A DNA stretch of 64,000 nucleotides from Dermanyssus gallinae (GCA_003439945.1 QVRM01006062.1:1-64000); one strand, 5' to 3'; counted from the first letter of the stretch, positions 23,720 through 35,571 are shown. Numbers and translations are program-made. Notes: a model not told the origin generated them from the sequence alone.

Positions 23720-25080
23720 TAATTAATTAAAGAGAAACATGTTGAACATAAAACACGATGTCTGTTTCGCGTTACACCTAATTGGAACGACACTAAATAG
23801 ACTGCTTAAAATTATGTGATAAAATATCCAAAGCGGCTTTGCACGCGCTTGCGGCTCAGTAATAATTGCAAACTTTAAAGTTTTTTAGTATCTCGCAAGC
23901 CGTTTACGACGAGGAAGTCACTTACATTTGGTGATCGGATATATAAGCAAATTCCAAATTCCAAATCATCAAGCCGAGAAACGGACGCGACAGCTAACAA
24001 CAGAGAGTCAGGCAGAGACTGCCATCCGACAGCAGCCAAGGCAACCGAAAATACGCGTTATCTGGCCGGCTATTAGTAATGCAAATGACAACCCAAGGAA
24101 AATTGTGGCGCTGATCTGGACCAAATGGCCCAAGGGGAACCTTCTTGATACAGGCCAGTAGACCAAAGGACAAGGTGACACGAGCTGTTTTTGTAAATTA
24201 AAAGTGTGAAAAATGTGTGGAATGACAAATAAATGAATGATACACTTCTTAGCATTAAGAAAGACCTGGGCCGAAAGAAAGCTGAACAAAAATGAACCAA
24301 CATCGCAATTTTGAACAGTGAGACGCTAGAGGACGAGGGAGATGACTGTGCGCAGTCGAGGCTACTAAGACCTGCAAAAATACCGCGAAGCAGCCATTGG
24401 ATGTACTAATAGTGCTAACGCAAATTTTGCAAAGGAAGTTCTGAAAAGAAAACATCAGAACGTGGAGTTTTTGTTCTTCCACAACACAAAGATGTAAGAC
24501 ACAGGAAAGTGCTGCACGCGCTAAAGGTTTAGTTTTGCATAAACAGAAGATAATAGTTTAAGACTTAAAGACCATGAAGTACAAGTTCAGAAAATTATGA
24601 ATTACTTTAGCGAAACCCGTATTGCATCAGGAAGAAATTGTGGGCTCCGATTCGAGAAACCCAAGACCGCTCGTGAGGAGCTAACCAGAAATAGCCAAGA
24701 ACTCGCGCAACGAAGGTGATAGGCCCAAACGAGTCCCACCCTGCGACCAAGCAAATCGGGGCCTACGAAGTGAGCACACCACTATCAAAACCGTGTGCGT
24801 CATTTCGCTGTAGGAAGCGGGGTGCACCTAGCGTGGGCTGTTAGAACATTAATGTCAAGACAGAGAGAGCACGTCGTTTTTGTGATTCTTTAATATTTAT
24901 CACGGAAGGCGACGTGCTCTCGCTTCGGTTGCGAACCAGCACAGCTAGGAAATCGCCGAGTTTGCTACGAACATGTGCGTACGTCCTGTAGACTTATTTT
25001 TTCAGTTCAGTAATTTTTCTTTGAAACACACCCTCCTTACAGAACATCCTCGTTTGATACATTCTAGTATATGTAATTCT
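23720..25080. other. non-coding interval
   Basis: No supported gene. A 12-base inverted repeat GAGAGCACGTCG / CGACGTGCTCTC flanks about 40 bases near 24866-24930. Confidence 0.4.
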
Positions 25081-25123
25081 AGTTATCTATAAAATTATTA
25101 ATATTGATGGGCAAGCAACAACA

Positions 25124-25126
<3 letters not shown>

Positions 25127-25203
<77 letters not shown>
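25127..25203. repeat. (AAT)n microsatellite
   Basis: About 77 bases of uninterrupted AAT triplets. On the minus strand this reads as poly-Leu appended to a LINE fragment. Confidence 0.95.
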
Positions 25204-25204
25204 G

Positions 25205-25338
25205 TCATTATCTACTGAGTCAAATGCACTTTTAACATCAACATGTGGACAGATGCTAACACTATTAGATTGGATTCCCAAACTTGTAATTATACATGCT
25301 TTAAGATGAGTTGGTATAACATTTACTAGGGAAACCAA
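25205..25338 (-). pseudogene. LINE reverse transcriptase motif A fragment
   Basis: Minus strand: hydrophobic residues precede HVDVKSAFDSVDND, the classic reverse-transcriptase motif A (D-x-x-x-A-F-D), with both Asp residues intact. The fragment stops exactly where the AAT microsatellite begins, so the element is truncated at, or was expanded from, the repeat. Confidence 0.6.
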
Positions 25339-25499
25339 ATTGCATCGAACTTCTAACGTGTGTACTACGAATAATAGGCGAATGACTATTAATAACTAGA
25401 TAATTGATTCAAACAATTTTGCCTGAAACGAAACGCAACACATAGGTCGATAATTAGTTGCTTCATTTTTGACTGCTAGTTCACTGAGTGGGTACGAAA

Positions 25500-25533
25500 T
25501 ATATATATATACATAGCAAAAATACTGTATACG

Positions 25534-25568
<35 letters not shown>
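25500..25568. repeat. two (TA)n microsatellites
   Basis: Arrays at about 25500-25511 and 25537-25568. Confidence 0.85.
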
Positions 25569-25570
<2 letters not shown>

Positions 25571-26589
25571 GCTAAAAATACTTAAAAAATTGTTTTTGTC
25601 CCTTCCCTTTCAACAACACAGAATTACTATTTAAGAATTTATCCGACAACTGTGTTAAGCTTTGAGCGACTGCAAAAGTCGACAACACAGAATCAATGGA
25701 ATATCACAGGTAGATACGGCCACCGGAGAAGAGTAACGGAGCAGAGAAGCAAACGTCGCAATCGGAGACTAAATTTAATTAGCTGAAGCCAAGTACTGAC
25801 TCTGACTGCGACCTGAACGTGATCAAGTCGACGTCGAAACTCAACATACGAAAAAAATCGCTGTCCCTTTGATGTCGTCTGATAGCAGACGCACACACAG
25901 TAGCTCCGCTTTTGATTTTAGCCCAAGCTATTTCGTTGTGTAAACTTCATTACAGCGTCCACCAACGTCCGCGCTAAAAGTATGCTGGCGACTCACTTAC
26001 GTGATCGAAGACAATACCCAAATTGGCACGCTTCGTCTTTTCATCGATCGAGCCAATCGGCCACTGCGCTTTGGACATGTAAGTGTTCGCATCACGCAAC
26101 GCATTACCAAAACTAGCAAACTGGTTTCACCTCCTACGTTTTCAGACAGCTTAAAAAATATCTTGCAGTAAAGCATACAGCAAATAGCGGATGAGCACAT
26201 GCAAGTGAGCCGCATAGCGTTTGCTGGTACTAAACATGAGTATATATTGTATTGGAATATATATATTTATATATTGTATTGTACTAAAATCTGGATACAT
26301 TGTAATTGGAATCCTAGTTATATTACTGTCAAGCAAGACAGCTTGCGACAACTGCTCCGACAACCGTCTATTAATAACATGGCTCGTTGAGTAATGAGCA
26401 TGTGCAACACTCATTTGTCTGCGTCCCCTGTTTTTAGGTACAGGCAGACAACTGAGATACCGCGGGTGAGCAATCCGCATGGCAAGACTAACCTCTGTGA
26501 AGCACAACGAATATTTACAACAAACAAAAAGAATAGCCCTTTACCAATGCAAATATTAGCTTAAGAGCAAGACCCCCTAAGTATTCTAG

Positions 26590-26868
26590 GGGTCGCCAAT
26601 CTAATAAACAATCTACTTGCTGTGGATTTCCATTCCAATTCCAAAGATAATAAGTGTAACCGTTGTCGTCAATCGGTCTATATACTCTACCCTACTACGC
26701 CTATATACACTCAAGATTCGTGTACATAAAAGTAGTGAACGAAGTCACACGTTTGGTGTAAAAGCAGTGGGTGAGTGGAATACACTTTTACTACATTTGC
26801 GAGAGATTAGAGGTTTGCTAAGCTTCCAAGAGCAACTGAAGGAGCAAAATATGCTTCATTGCTAAATA
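26590..26868 (+). pseudogene. LINE C-terminal fragment
   Basis: The plus frame ending at 26865 contains HTFGVKAVGEWNTLL followed by LREIRGLLSFQEQLKEQ. This matches the C-terminus of many Jockey/CR1-type LINE proteins (F-x-x-x-x-x-x-W-N-x-L-P, then x-S-L-x-x-F-K-x-x-L). No polymerase motif is present upstream in the same frame. Confidence 0.5.
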
Positions 26869-27039
26869 ACACAGACTCTATCTAATAATTCAATATTTGT
26901 CTAGTGAATAATTGGCAGTCATTTTTTGCCCACGTAGTGTATTAGCAACCCTCGTAGGAATGAACATCTATAGAATTGGAAACATTATATGTGGACAAAT
27001 CTACTGGACTTGTATATAAATTGTACTTTGCTGTAAAAA

Positions 27040-27040
<1 letters not shown>

Positions 27041-27109
<69 letters not shown>
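27041..27109. repeat. long (TA)n microsatellite
   Basis: About 69 bases of alternating AT. Confidence 0.95.
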
Positions 27110-27112
<3 letters not shown>

Positions 27113-27684
27113 TTTTGTTTTGTATATCAGTGCTATTCCAACACATGTTTTCTAGATGAGTATTCGTCACAAGCAACCCAACTGTAACACTATACTGTGT
27201 AATAAAGGACAAATACACAGAAACAATAGTGGGAATGGTTGTACCGTTTGAATGAATACTAGCCGACGTTCGTATTGACAAGTCTTTTTAAAAAGAGGTG
27301 TAGAGAGTCACAGACAAAAGTAAAATATAAAATGCTATCGACTTAATGCAACTACTTGCTCGACTGTTTTTTTAAATCATAATACCGTGTGCCACCATTT
27401 TCTAAACAACTGAATTTCCAGGCATCTCAAGGGTTAACTAAAAAAGGACACCTTGCCCTGACTACGGGTTAACCGAACACTCACTTTAGATTCTAGCCAA
27501 ACGTTTTGTCTCCGCAACACGACAAACTATGTTCTGATGATAGACTACTAGCAGCAAACGGACAACGGAAAAATTGTTTCAAGCAGTATAACGTTAGCGA
27601 TTTTTAACAACCGCCTGATAATCAGGCTGTTATATTTGGTTAGAGGTTATCTATCTTATAGAGCACGGAGGCACAGTCTAAAAT

Positions 27685-28224
27685 ATGTATATAGCCAATA
27701 GTAGAGGCAAATACAGACACCAATTTAATCCTAAGAACCCAAAGGAAAACAATGAAATAAACAGGGCACTAGTCCAAAGTTTTTCTAGGCCTTCGAGACG
27801 TGTCCAAAGTTCGCTAGAAAACAATATCGCTTGTCTTATAAACCAATGTAATTATTTTCAATCTCTTCCAGTTTCGATCCAAAATGACTTACGTTTAACA
27901 ATGATGTACCACTACATCGTTTCGATAAAACCTCATCGACTTCTGACTTTAAATAGATACGGAAATCTGTACATCGTATATAAACCTCAACAACCGACAA
28001 TAGATATCTTTGCTACAAATGCATTGCTACATTCGTGTAACGTAAAATATAAAGAAATACAAAATGGTACCTTGGCGTTTGGTATAAAGTGGCATTTACC
28101 GGTTGCAATGGATATTTCATTTGACCCACAAACTTATGGCGGCAAGCGGCCGTCTCCGAGTTGCAGCCTTGACATCACGCGACTAAAAACCGTGTTCTTC
28201 CTGTTCCGGCTCTGGTCGACGTAG
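27685..28224 (+). CDS. unrecognised 179-codon ORF, chimeric 3' end
   Basis: An in-frame TAA lies two codons before the ATG, so this ATG is the only possible start. Residues about 40-110 (YFQSLPVSIQNDLRL, then LLTLNRYGNLYIVYK) faintly recall the spacing of cyclic-nucleotide-binding domains in Rap-GEF proteins, including a G-N-L-Y-I-V-Y-type strand and a later GTLAFGI. The phosphate-binding cassette is not visible. From about residue 152 the sequence changes to GC-rich LINE-like DNA, so the last 28 residues are probably not native. It could be a decayed retrocopy truncated by a LINE, or a chance ORF. Confidence 0.3.
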   Translation: MYIANSRGKYRHQFNPKNPKENNEINRALVQSFSRPSRRVQSSLENNIACLINQCNYFQSLPVSIQNDLRLTMMYHYIVSIKPHRLLTLNRYGNLYIVYKPQQPTIDIFATNALLHSCNVKYKEIQNGTLAFGIKWHLPVAMDISFDPQTYGGKRPSPSCSLDITRLKTVFFLFRLWST

Positions 28225-28239
28225 AGTCATATGCTTGCA

Positions 28240-29515
28240 GGCTCCGTAGCATCGTTACCGGTAGCACCCGACCAAAACGAGCTCGTCTAAGAATGTCCCA
28301 TGGTACAATCAGAAGTGCTGCTTCTGCAAGCACTACATGGTGCAAGCATACATCCTAGCTCGTATGCGCCCTGAGATGACGCTCTTTTACACTCGACTAA
28401 GCCACGGCTATAAGAAAGTGGTACAGAACGGCTATAAGAAAGTGGTATAGTTTAAGAAGCATCTTTTAGGAGAGTAATAACAGTCGATGGGGTTGCTAAG
28501 CATGGGTCGATTACTCAGACCACCAGGGTTTGCTTAGGGTGATAATATAAGCCCCCTGTTGTTCTCAATATTGGTAAGCGATCCCCCAACGGAAATACAA
28601 GTCGGCATTCAAGTGTGGAAACACCGATGATTTAATATTGTTTTCCCGAGGTTGCTTTCACTTGCAACAGTCGCTTGTAACTCTACAGCGCTATGTTGAC
28701 CAGAACAAACTGAAGATTAATGCGAGCAAGACTAAAGCGATGAAGATTCAACAAGGAGGAAAACTGGCAATGAGTTCCGACTGGAACAATTGAAATCGTT
28801 CCTCACTTTCCTTACTTGGGAGTCGTGCTCTCATTTCGTGGTACAAGTTTCTTCAGGCATGTTATAGAAAGCGCCCAAAAAAGCCTACAATCTTTTCACA
28901 GTGCCAAGGACCCATGCATGCTGTCGATGGAGGTAACTGTTAGTTTGCTTAACCTGAAGACTGCATCCACCGCTTTCAACGGTGTTCAGGTGATTTGGCC
29001 TTATCTCTCGAGGCCGAACTTAAGAGCGTTTAATCAAATCAAAGCCAGTTTTCTAAGGGGAGCATAGAACGTCCACCGGACTAGCCTGAATAGGTTAGTG
29101 TACGTACTGGCGTCGTCGCCGTTATTCGTTGAGGACTGGCGGAGGATGTACAACCTACCGAAGACGACGGCCTTTAGAGAACACGTCTTATAATGGGAAA
29201 GTAAAATGGCCAACATCGATCCGCTATTCCATAAAACAAAGGCAGTGACGCCGGATTCGTGGAAAGGCCGCCGTCATGAGAACCGACATCTAGTCAACAA
29301 ATCTGCCGTCAACGACTTCCACCTGAAGATCTGTGTGCGCGAGAAGTTTCATGAGATTTCGCTGGAGTGCATATCTAAACTTTGTGACCGCCGGTGTGAT
29401 CTATATCACCTTCACCGTTGCAAAAGAGCAATTCCGTGGTCTCAACTCTAGAAATGTGATGCCTATGATATATATGTGTAAACCATTTATTGGCTAACAA
29501 AACTACTACTACTAC
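28240..29515 (+). pseudogene. LINE reverse transcriptase relic with 3' end
   Basis: Ordered motifs on plus: GDNISPLLFSILVSD (about 28535-28580, matching the RQGDxxSPLLF motif), TDDLILFSRG (about 28620, catalytic YADD eroded to TDD), YVDQNKLKINASKTKAMK (about 28695-28745), IEIVPHFPYLGVVLSFRG (about 28785-28845), NRLVYVLASSPLFVEDWRRM (about 29090-29150) and a C-terminal Cys/His cluster, CISKLCDRRCDLYHLHRC (about 29368-29422). Frameshifts and stops interrupt it. The 3' end is followed by an ACT microsatellite (about 29502-29519), a typical LINE tail. Related C-termini occur at 34.85-35.43 and 55.4-56.0 kb. Confidence 0.75.
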
Positions 29516-29588
29516 TACTGCTTTTACTGACTTGGCCAAAGAATGCTGAACGCATCCCTGAACACGAGAGCCCCGCTAGACAAAAGAA

Positions 29589-29616
29589 TTTATATATATA
29601 TATATATATATATATA
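29589..29616. repeat. (TA)n microsatellite
   Basis: Alternating AT array of about 28 bases. Confidence 0.9.
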
Positions 29617-29619
29617 TGA

Positions 29620-30270
29620 TATTTCAGAATCATAAAAGCAAATAAGAAGCGATCTATCGGTTTGCTAGTTTAATTATACAAAAATTGTGTAACAGGTACG
29701 CCCATTGCACTTAAGCTGTTAGTAAAACGTTCGATGTAATAGAACATAGACATTAGTGTCAAATTTGCATCGCCTCTTGTTTGCATATTATTAAAAGAAC
29801 ACTTTCTGAGATATAACCTAATACAATATCATTAAGAAGCGAGTATTTATTTAAAACAATTCTGCCTTGGCTGCAGATCTGTACAAAGCGATGAAGGCCA
29901 GAATTAAGCTATCACTGACTGTATGGCATCATTGCATTCTACATGACTCCTCTTCTATCCCCTTGCCTGTTTGTCAAAACGGCACAAAGAAAAACGTGCT
30001 GGGTACCAACGATTGGGCATGCGACCCTCATCAATAAAAAAATGGTGGACAGCATACCAATGCATGACAGTCGCCACGTATACACTAGGTACATAGTAGT
30101 TGATTGGTACTAATCGGCAAGTTCAAACGCCTCCTTTTACAACCTCCTTTTCCTGCAGAGGTGTGCCAAGCACTATGCAGTGCAATCGTTGCACTACTTC
30201 TTCTAAAACGCTTTTTATAACAGCTTTATTGTGACTTTTTGTAAGGAAGTTAATTGAGACCTAGCTTATA
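29620..30270. other. non-coding interval
   Basis: No supported gene, RNA or element recognised. Confidence 0.35.
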
Positions 30271-30271
30271 A

Positions 30272-30277
<6 letters not shown>

Positions 30278-30355
<78 letters not shown>
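30278..30355. repeat. long (TA)n microsatellite
   Basis: About 78 bases of alternating AT, the longest of these arrays in the window. Two more arrays follow (about 30541-30583 and 30705-30752), all three lying 3' of the membrane-protein gene at 30951-31654. Confidence 0.95.
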
Positions 30356-30356
<1 letters not shown>

Positions 30357-30643
30357 CTGCAATAACTATATAAGCGTACCTTCTAAGAAAATAATGTGGT
30401 CTGAGTTGCCCTCAAAATAATTTCTTAATTTGTCCGTCAATAGTGGACATTGCGCGGCATCACTAAGGTATATGTATGGATTGGACAAGAATAACGTGCT
30501 AAATGTGCGCGGGCTTAGGAATGTAACTACAGAAAATTTACTATATATATATGTATATATATATATATATATAAATATATATATGTTTAGCATTTATCTC
30601 TACCTCTTGACAAGACACATTACTTTAGTGTGTACTATTTTGT

Positions 30644-30649
30644 TTTATT
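30644..30649 (-). terminator. candidate polyadenylation signal
   Basis: AATAAA on the minus strand about 300 bases past the stop codon of the membrane-protein gene. Using it would place a (TA)n array inside the 3' UTR. Assigned by position only. Confidence 0.3.
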
Positions 30650-30694
30650 TTACTGTATTATACATGTCTATATACAAACATTTCCCTTATATCA

Positions 30695-30755
<61 letters not shown>

Positions 30756-30950
30756 ATTTGGCAGTCAAATACCCTGAGAAAAAACGCTCTTATACAGCCA
30801 TCCGGGATGGCTGCTAGATGTAGTGAATGTTGCCAAATGGCATTACAAATGACAATACGTGCCCACACTAATCACAACCTTTGTAAACAGGCATGTTAAA
30901 CCCTTCTGTAAAGTAAAGAGATTTGTGTTGCATTGCAGATATCAGCGAAA

Positions 30951-31654
30951 CTAGTAGGCGATAATATCGACCACCGGCATCTTGCGGTCACCGTGGCGCA
31001 TCTTGAACTTTAAGAAAGCCGATATACCGGAGGCCATGGCGGAGATCACGAACAGCAGGCCTACGGCCGAAGTGTGCGTCCTGTCGGTAAACAGCATCAC
31101 GTAGCTGAGAGCGCCAAACAGCGTGGTCCACACGAGCACAGTTGTGCACTTGAGCAGCGTCTTAAACAGCTACACAAAACGACAACAAACCAAAATGCAT
31201 TTGAGGTTTAGTCTAATAGAGCACATTCGTTTAACATTGCACCCGTCGTTGCTGCAAATTCCACTAGGCGACAGTAGATACCTATGACCTGTGATAGCAT
31301 CGATAAACTGGTACTCACCTCGCTGAAGGTGGGGTCGGCGAGAAACTCAACTAGCTTAAGGAACTTCACAAGGAAAGATCCAACGAGCGTGACTACGGCC
31401 GACATCACAAAGATGGGACGTAACCATAGATCGTCCTCGGTGTCCGGCAGCTGTCGGTACAGCAGGCGTAGCAGGCAGATGCCAATCATGTCTGACTGTA
31501 GCACTAGTGCCAGGACGTACGTCGCCCGGGTCGAGAAGCGAAGAGAGCCGTCGGTGGAGCGTTCGGTGCCCAGCGGCTTAATTTGGACCTGCCGAATTTG
31601 TGAAGCGGCTGCGTCTTCGCGTTGTGCAGGTTGCACGGACTCGCGGCTTGCCAT
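30951..31654 (-). CDS. four-helix membrane protein, two coding exons
   Basis: Exons are 31654-31319 and 31169-30951, giving 112 plus 72 codons (184 residues). The intron begins GTGAGT after GAG and ends TTTTGTGTAG, in phase 0, and the frame continues without a stop. The start MASRESVQ was chosen because its ATG has A at -3 and G at +4; an upstream in-frame Met would add 39 less credible residues. Residues 1-40 are polar and probably cytosolic. Helices lie at about 43-66, 81-105, 119-139 and 146-165, followed by a basic tail with KFKMRHGDRK. The topology recalls small TMEM families of the endomembrane or ciliary system (TMEM138-like in size only), but I do not recognise the family. No signal peptide is seen. 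Base composition is higher in GC than the surroundings and there is no decay, so it is likely functional. Confidence 0.8.
31170..31318 (-). other. 149-base intron of the membrane-protein gene
   Basis: Minus-strand donor AG|GTGAGT (31320-31313) and acceptor TTTTGTGTAG ending at 31170, preceded by a T-rich tract. Splicing joins GAG to CTG and keeps helix 2 and helix 3 in one frame. Confidence 0.8.
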
Positions 31655-32300
31655 GATGATAGGGCAATACGTGACGCTCGACGGTCGGCGAAGTCCCCAA
31701 TACACTGAGGCACTGAGTCCAAGTTCAGGGATTTTACCGCGCCCTGTCACCGAGCAAAAGCGGTCTAACACAGTATTAGTCGTAATCGTAGTAACACCAC
31801 CAGTTCCAGCACCACCAGTTCAGTAGCCAGACAGCCAGCCAGCCAGCAGCTTCCGAAGATGTCGTGCGATAACTTCGATAAATGTACCGCATCATTTATA
31901 CGGTGGTCAAGCGACGAGATCGCTTCTGAGGTCAGCTCGGCTCGGGAGAAACCGATGAGAGAGGGAATAGTAGTGTACCGCTGTCGCCGACGACGATCAC
32001 CGGTTGCGAGGCTCTTCGAGGACGCCACACATCGGGGCAGCAGGCTGTGGCCGCGACCGAGTGCAAAGCCACTGCTTTAGCGCTGCGGAGAGAAGATGCG
32101 GGTTAATCAGCCTCCGCCTCGGCGGTCTCGGCGTTTCCACAGCTACGGGGCAGCGCGCTGAACCCGGTACTCCCCGCTCCTCCAGTCTTTGCTCGCAACG
32201 CCAACTCTTGCCTATTTCCTGTTTCTCGCCCGCCCTCTTGTGTTTTTTGTTTTGCTCTCTCTCTCTCTCTCTGTCTTTCGTTGGTAGTTCTGTGATGTCG
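31655..32300 (-). promoter_or_regulatory. likely 5' UTR and promoter of the membrane-protein gene
   Basis: Upstream of the ATG the DNA is CpG-rich to about 32250, with a CT/GA tract at about 32255-32273. This contrasts with the AT-rich surroundings beyond 32350 and fits a CpG-rich TATA-less promoter. The start site is not determinable here. Confidence 0.4.
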
Positions 32301-32359
32301 TCGTCGATGAGCAGCATATCTATAGAATATCTAGTGCTACTTTCAATGGTTTTACGTTA

Positions 32360-33480
32360 ACTATAGCATTCTAGTAAGTCGTAAATGTATTTATATAACT
32401 CTGCTATGTTAGCACATAGCACTATAGCACTACACAGGTACTCACTGTGTCGTTTCGCAAAAGCTGATGACTGTGTGCTTTGTTTGTACTTAGACGACCA
32501 GTTCCCTTTAGCAGAACTTTAACCAGAACAGAAACCGAACTTGCAACGCTTGCCTCAAACATGATATCAGCGTTTTCCGAAACAAACTCATTTTATACAC
32601 TTCCCTAGCACCTGCACTTTTCTACGAATTCTACTCTCTGCAACAACAGTTTGGTTTCCGAAAATGCAATGTACCTCAAAGGATCAAACAATTTGATCCT
32701 TGAGATGAAACTAGCTTTATATATGCGCCAGAAAATATATGAAACATAATAGAGCAATCAATGAGATAATGTTGCGTAAGCTTGCATTGAATCGTGAATA
32801 GGCGCAGGCCCCAGCTCTATGGGGCGGTGACAACTACCGGCACATTTGTTGTACATGCCATATACATTTTCGCAGTTGAATGTATGAAGCAATTGATTGC
32901 TTTTGAGAGGCAAACTAACCAAGCTAAAATGTATTATTCAGTGATCAAGCTAATTATTAGCTGTTGCAAGACATATAGAAAATTCCATGAATAATTTGTA
33001 ATGCACAGCTTTATGATGAGATTTCATCGTAGCAGTACTGAGCGTGATATGCCTATTATGTCTGAAGCGTTAGTACGCCCTCCGTGCATAGCGCGATTAC
33101 ACCTATACACGTCATAAATATTGCTGACTGAGAATGCAGGCGTTATAGGTTGAATTCTCGCACAAGTTTCCAACAACAATATAAATATCGGATTATTAAG
33201 TATGCATTCTACGCGTCCAAGTAACTATGTCACGTAACAGTAGGTACCACGTTCGCGTAACAGCAAAATGAATCCAGGCCAATGCTGGATGTAGCTATTT
33301 CAAGCATAGATAGACGTCAACTTTACGCTTTGCTTAACGTAAACCCAATCCCCGTTGCGGGAAGACCCTCGAACACGACATATTGTCTAAGTTGGCTTTA
33401 GTTTTTAAGGCAGCGATCTTATCGGTCGCTGCGCACAATTATATGACACAAGGCTTGGGTTCAATTTAACGAAATGGAGT
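32360..33480. other. AT-rich non-coding interval
   Basis: No supported gene, RNA or element recognised. Confidence 0.35.
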
Positions 33481-34215
33481 TCCTTAGTTCGTAGGAGTAT
33501 TATATTCTTTACATCTACAATTGGCGCAGCGCATGGCATCTACAAATGGCCCCTCATCGCAGTTTACATATAAAGTCATCCAAACCTTTTTCGAAAGCGA
33601 AATAGAAATTGGAGAGCTCGCTAGAGCACCTTTTATTGGAATATCTTCCTTAAAGACTGCATAGTCTCGAAGTAGTGGAGAAACTAAGCACAACGTCTTT
33701 TTTGTAAAAATTCTGGCTATCCGATCCGTGGCTGCGGAGTAATTAATGTTTTGCGACAGGCATGTCGAAATTGAGTAGACTAATGCATGCACTCAGTCTC
33801 GACATGCTCGCCAGAAAACTTTAACTACTCTGCAAGCATAGCTTGCCATTGGTTTAGTATCAAATTGATCGTCGTGATTCTTTATTTTAGTTAGAGCTTT
33901 TTTACGCGTGAATGGTTGTAAGTTAACGATTTTGTGGCATTGAACGCGAAAGATACAATTTTAAGTTCAATTTTTGCAAAATCTCTTTTAAACGACGATG
34001 CCTCATATTTTAGAAGTTGCGTTACGAACATGACGGAGGACTATGGTGTGCTTAACTTTTGTATAGGTGGATTGGTTTCCTCGCAATCGCAAATGTTGGG
34101 AAACAAGATCCGAGAAGACCGAGACCATGTCTTGTTAAAAAAATATTTTTGCATTGACAGCTTCTTAACAATTCCCTATAAAGTCTTAAGATTTTGTTGT
34201 AGGGACGACCCTATA
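33480..34215. mobile_element. foldback DNA element related to the 8.1-9.4 kb element
   Basis: Two arms meet near 33780. GCGGAGTAATTAAT with a following GGCATGTCGA (33735-33765) is inverted as TCGACATGCTCGCC and TTTAACTACTCTGC (33800-33832). The block around CAATTTTTGCAAAATCTCTTTTAA (within 33950-34000) and the GAGCTCGCTAGAG at about 33613 correspond to landmarks of the element at 8.1-9.4 kb. The right end is GGGACGACCCTATATATA (about 34201-34218), a TA-flanked terminus like the others. The left end is not sharp. It has no transposase. Confidence 0.6.
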
Positions 34216-34778
34216 TATATGGACTAAGACCGGTGGCGCCCGTCGAAACGCTGGATGTGACCAAAATCGTGTTGCATAGACACGAAAGTGTTTAAGATAG
34301 GACAAATGCGTATTCAAGTCAAAAGGCAGCACACTTCAATGATCTTTCATAAAATGCAAATATTGAGCTATATATTTTCTATTACATGACTAAATTCTGT
34401 GTCGGCAGCGTCGCCGCTTCAAGGCTTTTGTAGAAACGTAACGAGTAAACAAAACACATAGCTTTTCACTACTGTTCTTGTTCAACTTTCACTGGTACTG
34501 GTGTCATCATTGTCATTCCTACGACGCTAATATGTCGAGTATCAGAGTTGTAGGACAACAAAACAATCTGATTCAGCAACTTTGACAAAGTTGACCCAAC
34601 CTCAAATATGTTTCCTAAGTCGGCTTGCTTTGAAAAAGAACGAAAGAACTCCACCGTCGTGACTCAATTTGCTAATTGTACGACGCCTGAACGTGAGGCG
34701 CATAGGGACGGAGTGCCGACGGAGCCTTTCGCAAGTCTCGTTTTGGCGGGCAGAGAGGGAAAACTGTGCCACCAACAA

Positions 34779-34848
34779 CAAACACAACAACAACAACGCC
34801 GACAACTACTACTACTATTACTACTCATATTACTATTTTTAGTGGGAG
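34779..34848. repeat. (CAA)n-(CTA/TTA)n compound microsatellite
   Basis: The triplets lie in frame between an unrelated upstream stretch and a LINE C-terminus. The result is an apparent 274-codon frame (34608-35432) with poly-Gln then poly-Leu; the junction is an artefact. Confidence 0.8.
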
Positions 34849-34849
34849 A

Positions 34850-35475
34850 CGTTACTGACATAGACCTAAAAATTGCGCTAAATTTATTAAGAATAAAAAT
34901 TGTTCCTATAGTAAGATACTGCCTTCCCGCAATAGCCCCTTATTTCACAATATCGGACCTTAAAAACATAGATAAAATAAAATATTATTTCATAAAGCGC
35001 ACTTTAGGCTTGCCAAAGAACGCATCGGCCACGTTCGCACTGGAACTATGCCACGAACGCACACTAGTAGAGGATTTAGTACTGGACAAGATACCGTTCA
35101 GTACACAAATCTTAGAAGCCTACAGAGAATTTAGAGAAACCCGCAACATGGCATTTGTAATGGGTCTCTATGTTGAGGGTCCAGCTTTTTGCAGCAATAA
35201 GTGGAAACTGTCATCACAGAAAAATAGATCTCTAATATGCCGAACAACATGGCACGGCTACCACCACCTTTTGTGCTTAAGAGGAAATTGTTATGAAATT
35301 GACGAATGCGTATGTAAATATTGTGGCGAGTGCAATATCGGACGATACCACATACTCACTTGCTCGTTTATCGAAACACCGTCACTACAAGCACGTGTTA
35401 ACGATATTATTAGCCTACAGAATGATATGTGAACTTTTGTAATACACTACCAATTTATGGTGAATAAACTTGAAA
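34850..35475 (+). pseudogene. LINE C-terminal domain with intact frame
   Basis: From about 34864 the frame is open to 35432. It shows IVPIVRYCLPAIAPYF, then TLGLPKNASATFALELC and ERTLVEDL, typical of the region after the LINE polymerase (thumb and linker). It ends in a Cys/His cluster CVCKYCGECN followed by YHILTC. An AATAAA follows the stop at about 35463. The polymerase itself is missing, so this is a 5'-truncated copy, but about 190 codons without a stop suggest a fairly recent insertion. Related tails lie at 29.2-29.45 kb and 55.4-56.0 kb. Confidence 0.7.
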
Positions 35476-35571
35476 TATATTACTATTAGCTGCAACAATT
35501 ACCATTAGAATGACGCCAACAGCAATATAGGCAACGACAAACACAACAACAAGAGCAACAGCAAAGATAGT

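Noticed and set aside
31208..31771. Longer unspliced version of the membrane-protein ORF
   Set aside because: Reading through the GTGAGT donor reaches a stop quickly and loses the last two helices; splicing gives a coherent four-helix protein.
31284..31826. 180-codon plus-strand ORF opposite the membrane-protein gene
   Set aside because: It is the antisense shadow of exon 1, rich in Arg and Ser, and does not continue across the intron.
34608..35432. Single 274-residue protein with N-terminal domain and poly-Gln/Leu linker
   Set aside because: The N-terminal part and repeats are unrelated simple or non-coding sequence joined by chance to a LINE C-terminus.
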